From the NCBI GenBank assembly GCA_965249325.1, contig CBDFLP010000018.1, positions 62,001 through 126,000 on the forward strand: a stretch of 64,000 nucleotides of DNA, read 5' to 3'. Origin of the DNA: S5-327 sp965249325. GTDB lineage: Bacteria; Chloroflexota; Dehalococcoidia; Lucifugimonadales; Australimonadaceae. The translations under genes and the position numbers were made by a program. Within the stretch, counting starts at the first letter, position 1. The number at the start of each line of letters is the position of its first letter. Shown here one piece after another: positions 43,256-53,377 of this stretch. The notes beneath the pieces are model-generated. The model saw only the letters and a list, made by a program, of their open reading frames with translations. It was not told where the DNA came from and did no database searches.

Positions 43256-44942
43256 CTATCTATTCCCCTCTACAGGACGGTGACGCATCCGGTGGTACAG
43301 TGAGTCCCGGGTGTAGGCGCGCAGCCTGGACAAGGCCAGTCGTGGAGATTCCGGCTCCCACAGTGGACGCCACGACCGCCCCAGTATCCCTGTGTTAGAC
43401 AGCACGGGCCGGCAGGACACGAAGATGGGCAGCGACATCCGGGTCATCCGGGCCGCTGTGCGCATGTAGGTAGCCTCGACCTCCTCGGTGTCCACGACGA
43501 AGAGCGTGGTGGGGAATGGTGGCTGGTCTTCGCCTGGTTCGGTGGACCAGTAATATCTCGTGTAGGGACTCAGGCGGGCCATGACTCCCCTAGGGTGACG
43601 GGCACGGAGCTCGTACTCGAGGTAGAACGGTATCTGAAGGCCCTCTGCGGTCATCTGCCCCACGGCGTCGGGGGCGATGGCGGAATCGCCCCAGTTGTAG
43701 GCCCGGTCGGACCTGGCGGTGGGGACGGACCACAGCAGTTCGCTGTCGGGGTCGGCCCTGGCCTCCGCCTCAAGCTTCGAGAGGAACCATGTGATGCCGT
43801 CGGCGTGCTTCGTCTGCCGCGCCCATGTCTCGATGCGGTGTCCCAGGTGACGGCTAAGGCCCTGGCGGTCTGTCGTGAGGGCCGTGCTCCAGATGCCCTG
43901 TGTGGTAGGGAGCTGGGCGCGGTCCCTGTGGGTGATGTAGCGGATGCCCTCGGCGGACAGCGTATAGCGGATGTCTCCCAGTTTGCCCCGTCGCTCGACG
44001 AGGCCCCAGGTGTCCACGAGGGTGCGCATCATCTGGCTGACCCGTCCCTCAGAGACGCCAAGCCAAAGGGCCAGATGTTCACGGGGGATCATCGGGTGGT
44101 CGGTCACGAGATCGAGCGTCCGCTTCTCCGAGGGGCTGACGCCGAAGGCCGCCGCAGTCTGCGCCATGCGCTCGGGACGTGGCAGCGATGCCCGCTTCCG
44201 ACCCGGCGACTGCGTGCGAAGCCCTCCGCCGGGGCTGCCGTGGGCGCTCACGTCCTTCAGCGTGTGGTATGAGCTGCCGACCCATGAGTATCTGCGCCAT
44301 AGGCGAAGATCCCGTCTTTCGAGTGCGTCCCTGGTCTCCACGGCGACGTAGCAGTCATCGAGGTTCAGGTTTATGCAGAACCTCGTCGTCAGCCTCTCCT
44401 CCCAGACGCTGGGGCGGCGGGTGTAGTCGTACCCCGCTATGGCCCTCAGCCGGTCGTAGAGCGACCGGCGCCGCAGGGCCAGGCCCTGGCGCACCACGCC
44501 GAACGTCCGGCCGTCGTGGAGGGTGATGGTGGCGTCGAAGCGGCCCCGGCGGTGGAACTCCACAGTGGGTCCGGAGCCCGTCGATGCCGGGGGACATCGA
44601 GGCGGCGAGGCGGTAGACGCTGGCCACCGCGTCCATCCTGCGGATGAGCAGCGTCAGCCACTCCCTCGACACGGGGTAGGCGCGCACGAAGTCAGAGGGC
44701 GTCCCGAAGCCGAGCAACTCCGCAGCCTGTCTGATGCCCTGGGCCGTCAGGTAGTATCTCTGACTAGACGGCAGGTGCGCGGTGCCGTGGCTCACCCTCC
44801 CGACGATGACGGTGGTCAGCAGGCCGGTCAGGGTGCGGTGAACCGTCGCGTGTGGCTCCCCCAGGATGCCTGCCAACTCTGCTGAGTCGATGAAAGGCAT
44901 CCTGCTGAGGGAGTCGAGCAGCTGTCGTTCAGAGAGGGGCAT
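43256..44942 (-). pseudogene. Replication-relaxation family protein with a one-base frameshift
   Basis: The first frame (ATG 44942) encodes MPLSERQLLDSLSRMPFIDS, a winged helix and RRMDAVASVYRLAASM, as in replication-relaxation proteins of mobile elements. Near 44566 the frame changes: dropping one T from CACTGTGGAG joins GIDGLRTH directly to VEFHRRGRFDATITLHDGRT, which continues to 43256. A later second winged-helix repeat (SPSEKRTLDLVTDHPMIPRE) is present. The intact protein would be about 560 residues and DNA-binding, probably acting in plasmid/ICE replication or mobilisation. Confidence 0.75.
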
Positions 44943-45128
44943 GGGTTGAGCGTAACAAAGGAAGGGCGCCGTGGGCAGCAGGCAGATGTCAGCATCGGTA
45001 TACGGGAAGACGGTGGTCGCTGTTCTCTTGGATAGAGAGCATGACCGAAGAGCTCAAATCTCTGTCCGTTGACTATCTCGCCTTCACTCATCATAATGAT
45101 GCATGGCACATCAGCAGGAAGGTAAAGC

Positions 45129-45353
45129 ATGGTCTCCGACGATTCTGCCGCGAGCCAAGCCCGACTTACAATCACCCTCGGTCCTGGTCAACGGGCGGCC
45201 TTGGAAGAGATAGCGAGTCGGAACGACGCAACACTGGCGTTTGTGGTTCGCTACGCCTTACGCAGATTTATCGAGGAGAGTGGACAAGGGAGGCTCCCTC
45301 TCGAGTTTCCCTCGGCAGTAGTCGAGACTCCTGAATTCCTCCGAGAGTCATAG
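45129..45353 (+). CDS. Ribbon-helix-helix (CopG-like) protein, first gene of the restriction operon
   Basis: 74 residues from ATG 45129, preceded by AGGAAGG. ARLTITLGPGQRAALEEIAS, then ATLAFVVRYALRRFIEES, is a beta-strand-helix-helix pattern typical of RHH repressors. It ends 15 bases before the methyltransferase gene. It may control the timing of the operon, as C proteins do in other type II systems, but that is inferred from position. Confidence 0.7.
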   Translation: MVSDDSAASQARLTITLGPGQRAALEEIASRNDATLAFVVRYALRRFIEESGQGRLPLEFPSAVVETPEFLRES

Positions 45354-45368
45354 AGGGCAGTTCAGATT

Positions 45369-46781
45369 ATGCTAGTAACCCAATGCCGGACACAGATTGA
45401 GTCTCCCAATGGTGGGAGCGTTGAAGAACGCCGTTCTCTGTACGAGCGTTTTGAGAATAGACTATCTGTCGACCCAAACTTGACCCGCAGAGTTGTGTCG
45501 TACCAAGGAAACCGAGATGTCCCAGGATTCCGCTGGCTAAAGTACAAGGAAGGGTTCTCTCTAGAACTGGTGGAGCGATTGTTGGACGAGGCCCAACCAA
45601 GCTCCGTCCTTGACCCTTTCGCAGGTATCGGCACCACGCCGCTCATAGCGGCAGGCAGAGGTCTGAAGGCCACTGGCATCGAGATCATTCCAGTGGGCGT
45701 ATTGACGGGCAACGCAATCGCCCTTGCAGCCAACGGGTTGCGGCGTGACTCCTTTGGAGTCGCCGCTCAGTCCCTGCTAAGGCACGTCGCGTCGAGTAGA
45801 GAAGCCAACCGTAGGCACGCGTTTCGTCACGTTCGAATCACTGAGTCTGCTTTCCCTGTGGAAACCGAAAAGGGACTCGCCAAAGCCCGAGAATACATCA
45901 GTGGCGTAGACAATCCAGACGTTCGCGCAATGCTCGACCTAGCCTGCATGAGCGTCCTCGAATCCGTGAGTTACACGCGTAAGGATGGGCAATATCTTCG
46001 GTGGGACTACCGTTCGGGACGGAAGCTGCGAGCTCGGCTAGACAAAGGCCCAATCATGTCGCTCTTGGACGCTCTCGAAGCTCGCCTAGCTGAGATGTCG
46101 GAGGACTTAGACCCCCTCAAAGAGCGATACGGCAAGGGAGTGCCGGAGTTTATCACCGGCTCCAGCCTCAAACATCTCAGGTTGCTGCCCGATGACTCCG
46201 TTGACATGGTGATCACCTCTCCGCCATACGCCAATCGATACGACTATACCAGGACATACGCTCTCGAACTTGCATGGCTGGGGTATGACCAGGAGGCGTT
46301 CTCTGCACTCCGCCAGAGTATGCTATCTGCGACCGTCGAGAACAAGCCCAAACTGGAATTCCTGAAGTCTACATATGACGACTCGTCGCAGCTCAATGCA
46401 GCGAGTAAGCTATACGAAGACCAGCGAGCGATTCATGAAGTCCTGGCTATTCTCAAGGAACGAGTGAAGGAGCTTAGCAATCCGCACGTAACACGCCTAA
46501 TCGAAGGGTATTTTTTCGAGATGGCTGTAGTCATTACGGAATTGGGCCGACTGGTACGTCCTGGCGGCACTGTATTCATGGTAAACGACAACGTGCAGTA
46601 CCACGGTGAAGAGGTACCTGTCGATCTCATCCTATCGGACTATGCCGAACAAAGCGGATTTAGGTGCACGCATATCTGGGCGCTGCCTCGCGGCAAGGGG
46701 AATTCCAGCCAGCAGATGGGACGCTTTGGGCGGAGAGAATTGCGCAAATGCGTTTATCGGTGGGTACGAGAAGATGGCTAA
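45369..46781 (+). CDS. Type II DNA methyltransferase (amino-MTase)
   Basis: 470 residues. AdoMet-binding motif I is DPFAGIGTTPLIAAG near residues 82-96, and the catalytic motif IV is TSPPYANRYDYTRTY near 283-297. SPPY is usual for N4-cytosine enzymes but also occurs in N6-adenine ones. The order I before IV is noted. It protects host DNA from the endonuclease encoded next; the two genes overlap by 8 bases (ATGGCTAA). The RHH gene precedes it. Confidence 0.88.
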   Translation: MLVTQCRTQIESPNGGSVEERRSLYERFENRLSVDPNLTRRVVSYQGNRDVPGFRWLKYKEGFSLELVERLLDEAQPSSVLDPFAGIGTTPLIAAGRGLKATGIEIIPVGVLTGNAIALAANGLRRDSFGVAAQSLLRHVASSREANRRHAFRHVRITESAFPVETEKGLAKAREYISGVDNPDVRAMLDLACMSVLESVSYTRKDGQYLRWDYRSGRKLRARLDKGPIMSLLDALEARLAEMSEDLDPLKERYGKGVPEFITGSSLKHLRLLPDDSVDMVITSPPYANRYDYTRTYALELAWLGYDQEAFSALRQSMLSATVENKPKLEFLKSTYDDSSQLNAASKLYEDQRAIHEVLAILKERVKELSNPHVTRLIEGYFFEMAVVITELGRLVRPGGTVFMVNDNVQYHGEEVPVDLILSDYAEQSGFRCTHIWALPRGKGNSSQQMGRFGRRELRKCVYRWVREDG

Positions 46782-47733
46782 GCTGGATGATGCGCAGAGG
46801 CGCTCTGCCGTAATCGCAGAGAGAATCCGGCAGAGAACCGATGTGGTGTTGCGTAGGTCCATCGCCGACTTCGAGGGAGAATTGAGCTTTCATCCCTTAC
46901 CCGGCCTCATGATCAGCGAGGAGGCATGGACGCACGTCACATCTTCCGATATCGATCCGAAGCTTGTTTTCGCCCATCCTGACCTATTGCGCCAGAATCA
47001 TCGAGCTTCCGAGTATTATCGAGGGATCGCCTTATTGCCCCGGAAGCGTGTGGCGGAAATAGCAAGAGCCGTGGATTCTTGGGAAGATGGGACTCGAAGG
47101 ACCATACCGCGTGAGCCACACATTCTACGCGTTGCCCGGCTATACAACGCAGTGATCTCCTCGATCATTGAAGGCTCGAATGGTTGGACTCTCGAGAATG
47201 GCTATAGGAACATCATTGCGAACATGGGCATAGGATTAGACGGTACCGTTCGGAATCTGATTGGCCAGGACGCCGAAAGACTGATCAAAAATAGGATCAA
47301 GAAGTGGCTGGACAGCCAGCAACTAATAGTTCAGCGCAATGATACAGAAACACAGTTCGAACTGCCCGACGGATATTCCATGCGCTACGGCTCGGAGCCG
47401 GACATAGAGTTCAGTCGTAGCGTAGGAGACGAATCAACCACGGTCGCCACAATTGAGATCAAAGGTGGCAAGGATCCCGCGGGGGCGCTCGAGCGACTGG
47501 GAGCTATACAGAAGAGCTTCGAGGCGACGCCTCCCAGTTGCATCAACATGCTCATTGCCGGAATTATTACATCGGAGATGAGAGAACGGCTGAACAGACT
47601 GGGAATTGGAAAGACCTTCTTGCTTGACGACCTCGCGCATGATGGCGAGTCTTGGGCGGCATTCTTGAATGAAGTGTTCCACTACACGGTCCGCATTACA
47701 TCTGCGACTATTACCATGCCAGAGAGAGCATGA
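46774..47733 (+). CDS. XcyI-family restriction endonuclease
   Basis: 319 residues from ATG 46774, inside the methyltransferase end; a frame open upstream is only the overlap. ELSFHPLPGLMISEEAWTHV, DPKLVFAHPDLLRQN and EYYRGIALLPRKRVAEIARA follow the XcyI-type pattern. The PD-(D/E)xK site is SEPDIEFSR...TIEIKGGKDPAGALERL. XcyI itself cuts CCCGGG; the site here is inferred, not shown. It is followed after 16 bases by an OLD nuclease gene on the same strand. Confidence 0.75.
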   Translation: MAKLDDAQRRSAVIAERIRQRTDVVLRRSIADFEGELSFHPLPGLMISEEAWTHVTSSDIDPKLVFAHPDLLRQNHRASEYYRGIALLPRKRVAEIARAVDSWEDGTRRTIPREPHILRVARLYNAVISSIIEGSNGWTLENGYRNIIANMGIGLDGTVRNLIGQDAERLIKNRIKKWLDSQQLIVQRNDTETQFELPDGYSMRYGSEPDIEFSRSVGDESTTVATIEIKGGKDPAGALERLGAIQKSFEATPPSCINMLIAGIITSEMRERLNRLGIGKTFLLDDLAHDGESWAAFLNEVFHYTVRITSATITMPERA

Positions 47734-47749
47734 ATAGGATGGCGACCCT

Positions 47750-49801
47750 GTGAGATTACAGAAAGCCAGAGTTCAGAAATACCGGAGCATCCGAGACAGT
47801 GGGTGGTTCAATGTTGAATCCATGAAGACGATTCTGGTCGGCCCCAACGAGGCGGGCAAGACGGTGCTGCTCAAGGCCCTTGAGCAGGTCAACCCATCTG
47901 ACGACGTGCCAGGGTTTGACCCACTCCGTGACTTCCCCCGATCTGAGCTTAACCACCTTAAGCTCGATGAGGCTGGTGGCGGAGCCATCGCACCCGACAA
48001 AGTAACTGTAGTAGAGGCTCACTTCGGACTCGACGACGATGAACTAGCGGCCCTCACACAGATAGACGAGTGCTTCGCTGGCTCTACTTATGTGACCGGG
48101 CGTCGCCTCGACAACAGTTGGTGGCACAGGATTGATGGTGGCCCAGCAGTGCAAACGTATGGAGATGTGCGAAAAGACCTCTTAAGGCTGGTTTCGCACC
48201 TTGATGCACAGGTCACTGCGGGTACGGAGGAGGGTTCCGAGACATCCCACCGTCAAGAGTTGGATGCGATGGTTGCCGAATGGGGCGACGTATCCAGCAT
48301 CTCAGGAGAACGAGCCACAACGCTCGTGAAGTGGCTGAGTGACGTCACTCCTCTAGTTGACGAGGAGAATGAGCTTGAGGAAGAACGCCTCGATAGGTTG
48401 ACCGAAGTGGTCAGCGCATCGGAGAAAAGAAACAAGGCCAAGAGTCTACTCCGGCAACGTCTGCCGGTCTTCGTATACTTCTCGAACTACTTCAGGGTCC
48501 GTCCTAGACTCCATTTGGGCCTTCTCGCTGATCGTCTAGAACAGCACGTTCTAGACGACGACCAATATGATAGAGGGAACGAGTGCCTGCTCAAGCTGCT
48601 TGGCTTTGAAGCACGTGAGCTCTCCAACCTAGGTAGAGCCGCCGAGCCTAGCGCGGGCGACCAGAGTGGCCTTAAAGCTTACCAAGACCAACTCGACAGA
48701 CGCAGCTACCAACTCAACGCCGCGAGCATCCGGCTAACCGAAAGTATCAACAGGGTTTGGCGGCCCAACCTCGACAGAGCCGACGCTGATCGGCTTCGAC
48801 ACGAAGCCGATCAGCAGTATCTCAAGGTTGTCGTCGAGGACGAGCTGGGTGTGGAAGTCGAGTTGGATCAGCGCTCCGAGGGTTTCCAGTGGCTGGTTTC
48901 GTTCTTCGTCGTTTTCTTTGCCGAAGCAGCTGACCGGCATTCGAATGCCGTCTTGCTGCTCGACGAACCGGGTCTGAGTCTCCATGGGCTGAAGCAGCGC
49001 GAGTTCCGTACTACCGTCTCTCGCCTAGGCGAGACCAACCAGCTCCTGTACACGACCCACTCGCCGTTCATGGTGGGGCCAGACGAGCTCGACTTGGTGC
49101 GGGTCGTGGAGATGAAGGAGCGAACTACCAGCACTAAGGTCCACACTACGGTCACCGCCAGCGACTCAACTGCACTTCTGCCCCTCCAGGAGGCACTCGG
49201 CTATGACCTTGCCCAGAGCCTGTTCACCCAGCAGCGCAATCTGGTTCTCGAAGGACTGACCGACTATTGGTACGTTGAGGCGACCGCTGCACTTCTCAAA
49301 GCAGCGGGAGAGGAAGAGCTCAATGACAAGATTTCCCTAATCCCAGCAAACAACGCGGGCAAGGTGGTCTACTACGCGACTATTCTTCACGCGAATAATC
49401 TCAAGGTGGCAGCCCTGCTGGACTCGGACGCGGCTGGTGAAGCTGCCGCCAGAGTCGAAACCCTAGTGCACACCTTGGGTAACAAAAACATCCTCAGAAC
49501 AGCGGACGCCTACGCGGGAGTCGTTAAGAGCCCGGAGATTGAGGACCTCCTCAGAGACACACTTATTGGTGTAGCAAAGGCCGATCTAGGTTGGGACATC
49601 GAAGAGACTGCCGGTCAGCAACCAGCACGGCCCATTATTGACATTTTCACAAAGGAGATCGGCGAGAAAACATTCTCGAAGTACCACCTCGCCAAAGCCT
49701 TCCTCCGCTGGACACGAGAGCATGAGGCAGCAGACCTTACTGAGGTGGAGCGGACTCAGTGGAAAGAACTCATTGAGACCATCAACAAAGCCCTGCGATA
49801 G
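47750..49801 (+). CDS. OLD-family ATP-dependent nuclease (AAA ATPase plus TOPRIM)
   Basis: 683 residues from GTG 47750. Walker A GPNEAGKT near residue 31, Walker B VLLLDEPGLSLH near 402, TTHSPFM switch, then the TOPRIM nuclease with LVLEGLTDYWYVEA near 498 and LLDSDAAG near 557. The architecture equals OLD/GajA-type nucleases. No UvrD-like GajB follows, so it is not a full Gabija system. It forms the last gene of the RHH-MTase-REase-OLD unit, 16 bases after the endonuclease gene, suggesting a combined antiphage operon. Confidence 0.9.
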   Translation: MRLQKARVQKYRSIRDSGWFNVESMKTILVGPNEAGKTVLLKALEQVNPSDDVPGFDPLRDFPRSELNHLKLDEAGGGAIAPDKVTVVEAHFGLDDDELAALTQIDECFAGSTYVTGRRLDNSWWHRIDGGPAVQTYGDVRKDLLRLVSHLDAQVTAGTEEGSETSHRQELDAMVAEWGDVSSISGERATTLVKWLSDVTPLVDEENELEEERLDRLTEVVSASEKRNKAKSLLRQRLPVFVYFSNYFRVRPRLHLGLLADRLEQHVLDDDQYDRGNECLLKLLGFEARELSNLGRAAEPSAGDQSGLKAYQDQLDRRSYQLNAASIRLTESINRVWRPNLDRADADRLRHEADQQYLKVVVEDELGVEVELDQRSEGFQWLVSFFVVFFAEAADRHSNAVLLLDEPGLSLHGLKQREFRTTVSRLGETNQLLYTTHSPFMVGPDELDLVRVVEMKERTTSTKVHTTVTASDSTALLPLQEALGYDLAQSLFTQQRNLVLEGLTDYWYVEATAALLKAAGEEELNDKISLIPANNAGKVVYYATILHANNLKVAALLDSDAAGEAAARVETLVHTLGNKNILRTADAYAGVVKSPEIEDLLRDTLIGVAKADLGWDIEETAGQQPARPIIDIFTKEIGEKTFSKYHLAKAFLRWTREHEAADLTEVERTQWKELIETINKALR

Positions 49802-50113
49802 GACAGGAGGCGGCTATATATCCCCTAATGGGTGCACCCAGCGGACATGTCGGGCGAGACTCTAGGCAAGACCAAGAGAATGGAAAGGCCAATTCATCGG
49901 GTTCGCTCGCACTTCCTCGGGCGAGCCTGTCACCTGCACCCGACTACAGGTCCAGAACGAACCTCAGCGTGAAAGTTCTTGATTTTGTCCAGTTTGGTGG
50001 GCCTACGTGTACTGAATTGCGAACTTTTCGATTGGCCGTCGCCTTATGACTAACCGACGAGAGTTCTGCATTACATGTGCGTCTCCTAGGGGGGTGGCGC
50101 AGCACACGGGCGA
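49802..50113. other. Gene-free region containing att-like sequence B
   Basis: Between the OLD gene and the convergent permease remnant. Apart from the att-like sequence, a forward frame here reads RTNLSVKVLDFVQFGGP, which resembles the end of a recombinase gene and may be its relic. No other gene is seen. Confidence 0.5.
49976..50040. other. Att-like sequence B (internal)
   Basis: TTCTTGATTTTGTCC near 49976, then GTGTACTG, ATTGCGAACTTTTC and GATTGG, the same block order and spacing as the copies at 38102 and 62665. It divides the island into an 11.9-kb and a 12.6-kb part. Confidence 0.5.
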
Positions 50114-50959
50114 TCATTCGCCCCTCGCGCCTGCCACGTCCCTGCGTTGGAAGAGCCAGAACGCCGCCGCGCCCAGCACGACGATGTAGGCCAGTAGGAC
50201 GAGGAAGGCGTGCAGCTCACCAGGCGGGTCACTGACGGGGAACAGGGACCCCTCGGTCGTCACCACCCCGGATTCGGACATCCAGGCGGCCGTGTTGAAC
50301 CCAATCAGAAAGTCGGACACGTTGTCGAACCAGGCGAACAGGTCACCCAGGATGCGTCCGAGTATGAGCTCAGCGAAGTAGTAAGCAAGAGACATCGCGA
50401 TCCCCATACTTGACGATGAGGTCAGTACCGTGAGGAACAGCGCAAGGATGGCGTACGCGACCAGCACATAGGTCGCCTTGCCAAACATCACCGCCACCGT
50501 TGACCACTGGCCGACACCGGCCAGCCCACCGCCGTCGCCTAGTGTGAGTGAAGCGGCGATCAGGCTGCTGACCACGACGGTCAGGGATACGACAAGCAGC
50601 CCGGCAACACTCAATAGCACGAGCGACAACGATTTCGCCCCCAGGAACTGCCACCTGCCGGTACCCTTCGTCAATGCTGTTCGTAAGGTGCCCCAGCCGT
50701 ACTCCGCGCCGACCGTCGATGCTCCGAGGATCATGACGAGGAGAACGCCGATGTACTGGGCGACTCCGAGACTGTTGGCGAGACCGCCTGGAAAGACGAA
50801 GAACTCCCGGTGACGCTGACGGTCTACAGAGCTACCCTCGCTTAATTCCTCTCCAATAGGGAAGTTAAACATGACTCGTGAGCACCCATGTGTGCTGATT
50901 TCGCCGCCTTGGGGACGTGGGAACTCTAGGACGACACCTCTGGGCCTGCTAGGGCACAT
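50114..50959 (-). CDS. ABC-2 type permease, probably 5'-truncated
   Basis: From the ATG at 50872 (FNFPIGEEL...) about 252 residues; the frame opens at 50959. About five membrane helices, with GASTVGAEYGWGTLRTALTK as the conserved loop of ABC-2 permeases and LFQRRDVAGARGE as the end. The usual first helix and cytoplasmic N-terminus are missing: the first residues are polar and unlike the family, so the 5' end has probably been lost by recombination. No ATPase gene is next to it. Confidence 0.65.
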   Translation of the reverse strand: MCPSRPRGVVLEFPRPQGGEISTHGCSRVMFNFPIGEELSEGSSVDRQRHREFFVFPGGLANSLGVAQYIGVLLVMILGASTVGAEYGWGTLRTALTKGTGRWQFLGAKSLSLVLLSVAGLLVVSLTVVVSSLIAASLTLGDGGGLAGVGQWSTVAVMFGKATYVLVAYAILALFLTVLTSSSSMGIAMSLAYYFAELILGRILGDLFAWFDNVSDFLIGFNTAAWMSESGVVTTEGSLFPVSDPPGELHAFLVLLAYIVVLGAAAFWLFQRRDVAGARGE

Positions 50960-51051
50960 GGGGTCACGAAGGTAGCCGCAGCGTCATTCCTAAGGTGACC
51001 TACCCAGGTCTTGTGGAGATAGTGGAAGCAACAGGAGAGTATGCACCCAAG

Positions 51052-51393
51052 CTATTCGATCAGGATTCCTTCCTCGAACAGGCTCTCACAAGTGGTGTGG
51101 TTCGTGGCGATTTCTCTGTTGATGATGACGTAGTCGTCGGATCCCGAGGAGCTGACATGCCAGCTACAGCCTTGCTCCGTTCGTTCTCCTTTAACAATAT
51201 ACATGCGACTGTTGGCTAGCTCTTCTCCCCTGCGGTAAATGACAATCCCATCTTGTTGTAGCCATTCGGCAACAACGGGATCATCCACTTCCAGGCTGGG
51301 CTGGAACGGCCACAGCATGAAGTAATAGGCAGCGAAGAGGATAAATCCGACTACTAGGACCACGCCGACAACTATGGGGATTGAATATCTCAT
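51052..51393 (-). CDS. Small membrane-anchored protein of unknown function
   Basis: 113 residues. One N-terminal membrane helix (IPIVVGVVLVVGFILFAAYY) follows MRYS, and the rest is a small soluble, strand-rich domain outside the membrane with two cysteines (GCSW and TTCES). No family recognised. Upstream Shine-Dalgarno is weak, so the call is moderate. Confidence 0.5.
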   Translation of the reverse strand: MRYSIPIVVGVVLVVGFILFAAYYFMLWPFQPSLEVDDPVVAEWLQQDGIVIYRRGEELANSRMYIVKGERTEQGCSWHVSSSGSDDYVIINREIATNHTTCESLFEEGILIE

Positions 51394-51541
51394 ACGGGGT
51401 TAATTGTAGCCCAAATCTACTCCGGGAGCCATGTAATGGAGTACGTGCGGTCCACGTTGCGCCCCAGCGTGCTGCCCGCCGCTGCGGTAGAGGAGATGGA
51501 TGATGGGAACGTAGTTGTGGTGGCGGATGGCCCGTGGCTAG

Positions 51542-53101
51542 CAGCCCGTCCGAGGATTATCTAACGGTGCTTGCGGGTCAGCGACAATGGATCGCGACAA
51601 CTAATTTTGCCGGTTGCCCCGGCCGGCCCCCAGATAGCTTTGGGAATAGCGCCGTGCTCAACTACCTCGGCAAAGTTCCTGATGCGTTGGGCTGGCCCAT
51701 CGACCCGTGCTTTCCTGTGCAGATTGACCCCAAAGCGGAACAGTTTGAGCAGGTTGTGGCTGGTGCATATCAGCGACCATTCGCCGTTCACCTTCTCCAG
51801 TCCCCGCAGCAGGAACTGCCGGAATCCCCGGCCCTGCTTGATCTGGCCGAATACCGGCTCCACAGTTTGCATCCGCAAAGCGTAGCGCTGCCGACCCCGC
51901 CTGGTCTGTAACTTCCGTCGCATCCGGTCCCTGGGAGACAGATGGCTGGGTATGCGACCTCGGGGCGCGGGTGGCACAACCCGGCCGTGGCGGGTCTGCT
52001 CCGGCGCGACGAACGGGTCCACGCCCAGAGCATAGAGCTCGTCGACTGCCTTTGCCGAGTAATAGCCAGCATCGGCGGATACTTCCCTGGGGGCTGCACC
52101 GACGTTGTCGATGGTCTCCTCCATCATCGCCGCAGCCTGTTGCTTATCCGAAGTCTGGTTGGTGGCCCACGCCGCCACGATCACCTGGTGAGCGCTGTCC
52201 ACCACCGCCTGACAGTTGTACGCTTGCAGGAAGTCCTTTCCTCCAGGTGCGGGCATGATGCGCTACTCGGTATCGGTGAAGTTACGCTGGGCCTTGTCGT
52301 CGGGCACCCCCGGGTGCTTACCACCTTCGGCCTCGGCCTGTTCGCCAGCCGCCTGCGCCTCGGCTTCCAGCGCCGCCATGGCTTCCCATATCTTCTCCAA
52401 CCGAGCCTCTCGAAAGGCCAACTCCTCAGGCAACTCATCTCCACGCTTGTCTTTGCCGTACCGCCGGTCTTCCTCATCATCCGCTGCCTGGGCCTGTCGC
52501 AACAACTCCGCTACCTCCGCCGCCAACTGCGCTGCCTTCTCCTTCATCCGTTGGTAACTCATCGCCTTATGCTTCGATGCGTTGGCCTTGACCTTCGTGC
52601 CGTCCAGCGCCACGTGCCCCAGCTTCACCAGACCCGCCTGCTGGTACAACGCCAGTATCTGTACGAACAGGCCCGACAGCGCATCCACATGATCCTTGCG
52701 AAAGTCGGAGATGGTCCGGAAGTCCGGTGTGTTGTTCGCCGCCAACACCCTGAAGGCGATGTCCTCGTGGAGACGCTGGGCGATGCGGCGTGAGGACGCC
52801 ACCCCCACGCAGTAGCCGTAGAGCAACACCTTGACCATCATCCGTGGATGATACGGTGGCCCGCCACGCCGTTCCCGCTCGTAGCGAGCGGTGACCTTCG
52901 ACATGTCCAACTGGTCCACCACGTCGGATATGAAGTAGGCCAGATGGTCGTCAGGCAGCCACTCCTGCAACGCCGCTGGCAACAGCAACTGCTGGTCGGG
53001 TTCGTAGGGAAGGTAGGTTTTGCTCATCAACGACTCCCCGCTACTGGACTGGGCCCATCATACCCCCAAACACTCGCCAACCGTGTTTCTCGGACGGGCT
53101 G
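51542..53101 (-). mobile_element. IS1182-family insertion sequence with CTAG target duplication
   Basis: 1560 bp. Perfect 13-bp terminal inverted repeats: CAGCCCGTCCGAG (51542-51554) and CTCGGACGGGCTG (53089-53101). Both are flanked by the palindromic 4-bp direct repeat CTAG (51538-51541; 53102-53105). Inside is one transposase gene on the minus strand. Confidence 0.85.
51561..53030 (-). pseudogene. IS1182-type DDE transposase with in-frame TAG
   Basis: One reading frame from ATG 53030 to 51561 apart from a TAG at 52263-52265. The N-terminal half has DDHLAYFISDVVDQLD, and PPYHPRMMVKVLLYGY is typical; the DDE aspartates are in HVALDGTKVKANAS and ...VSADAGYYSAKAV, and the Glu in MQTVEPVFGQIKQGRG. 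The stop replaces the residue after FTDTE, where Ser (TCG) is usual before RIM. The element is probably inactive on its own. Confidence 0.85.
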
Positions 53102-53105
53102 CTAG

Positions 53106-53222
53106 AAGCTGAGTGACCTGCGTGAAGCCGTAGACGAAGACGAGGTCGAAGAACAGCTCGAACGGCGTTACGGAGCGTTCGTCCGAATCGGCGATTTCTG
53201 CTATTACGTGTTGATCACTCAT
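53106..53222 (-). pseudogene. N-terminal fragment of an LtrA-like (low temperature requirement) membrane protein
   Basis: Minus-strand ATG at 53222 opens a frame of 39 codons with TPFELFFDLVFVYGFTQVTQ and LLA, the diagnostic LtrA start (ELFFDLVFV). It is cut off at the IS1182 target site. The sequence on the far side of the IS does not continue the protein, so the remainder was also lost. Confidence 0.65.
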
Positions 53223-53377
53223 GATTTGACAATCAGCATCCTACAGCGGCGCTACGTGCGATTCAGTTAGGTGCGCGAGTGAATTACCAAACGCTGTTGT
53301 TTGAAATGTTGGTGCACTTGTGGCAACTGTTGGCAATCAGCACAAGTGGGACAGATTAGGACCCGAGAAGATTATTA

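Noticed and set aside
47750..49801. Complete Gabija system
   Set aside because: The OLD nuclease resembles GajA, but no UvrD-like GajB gene is adjacent; downstream is an att-like sequence and a permease remnant.
51420..51537. Second half of ltrA on the far side of the IS1182 copy
   Set aside because: All three minus-strand frames were read across the target site; none continues an LtrA-like helix, so the other half is not there.
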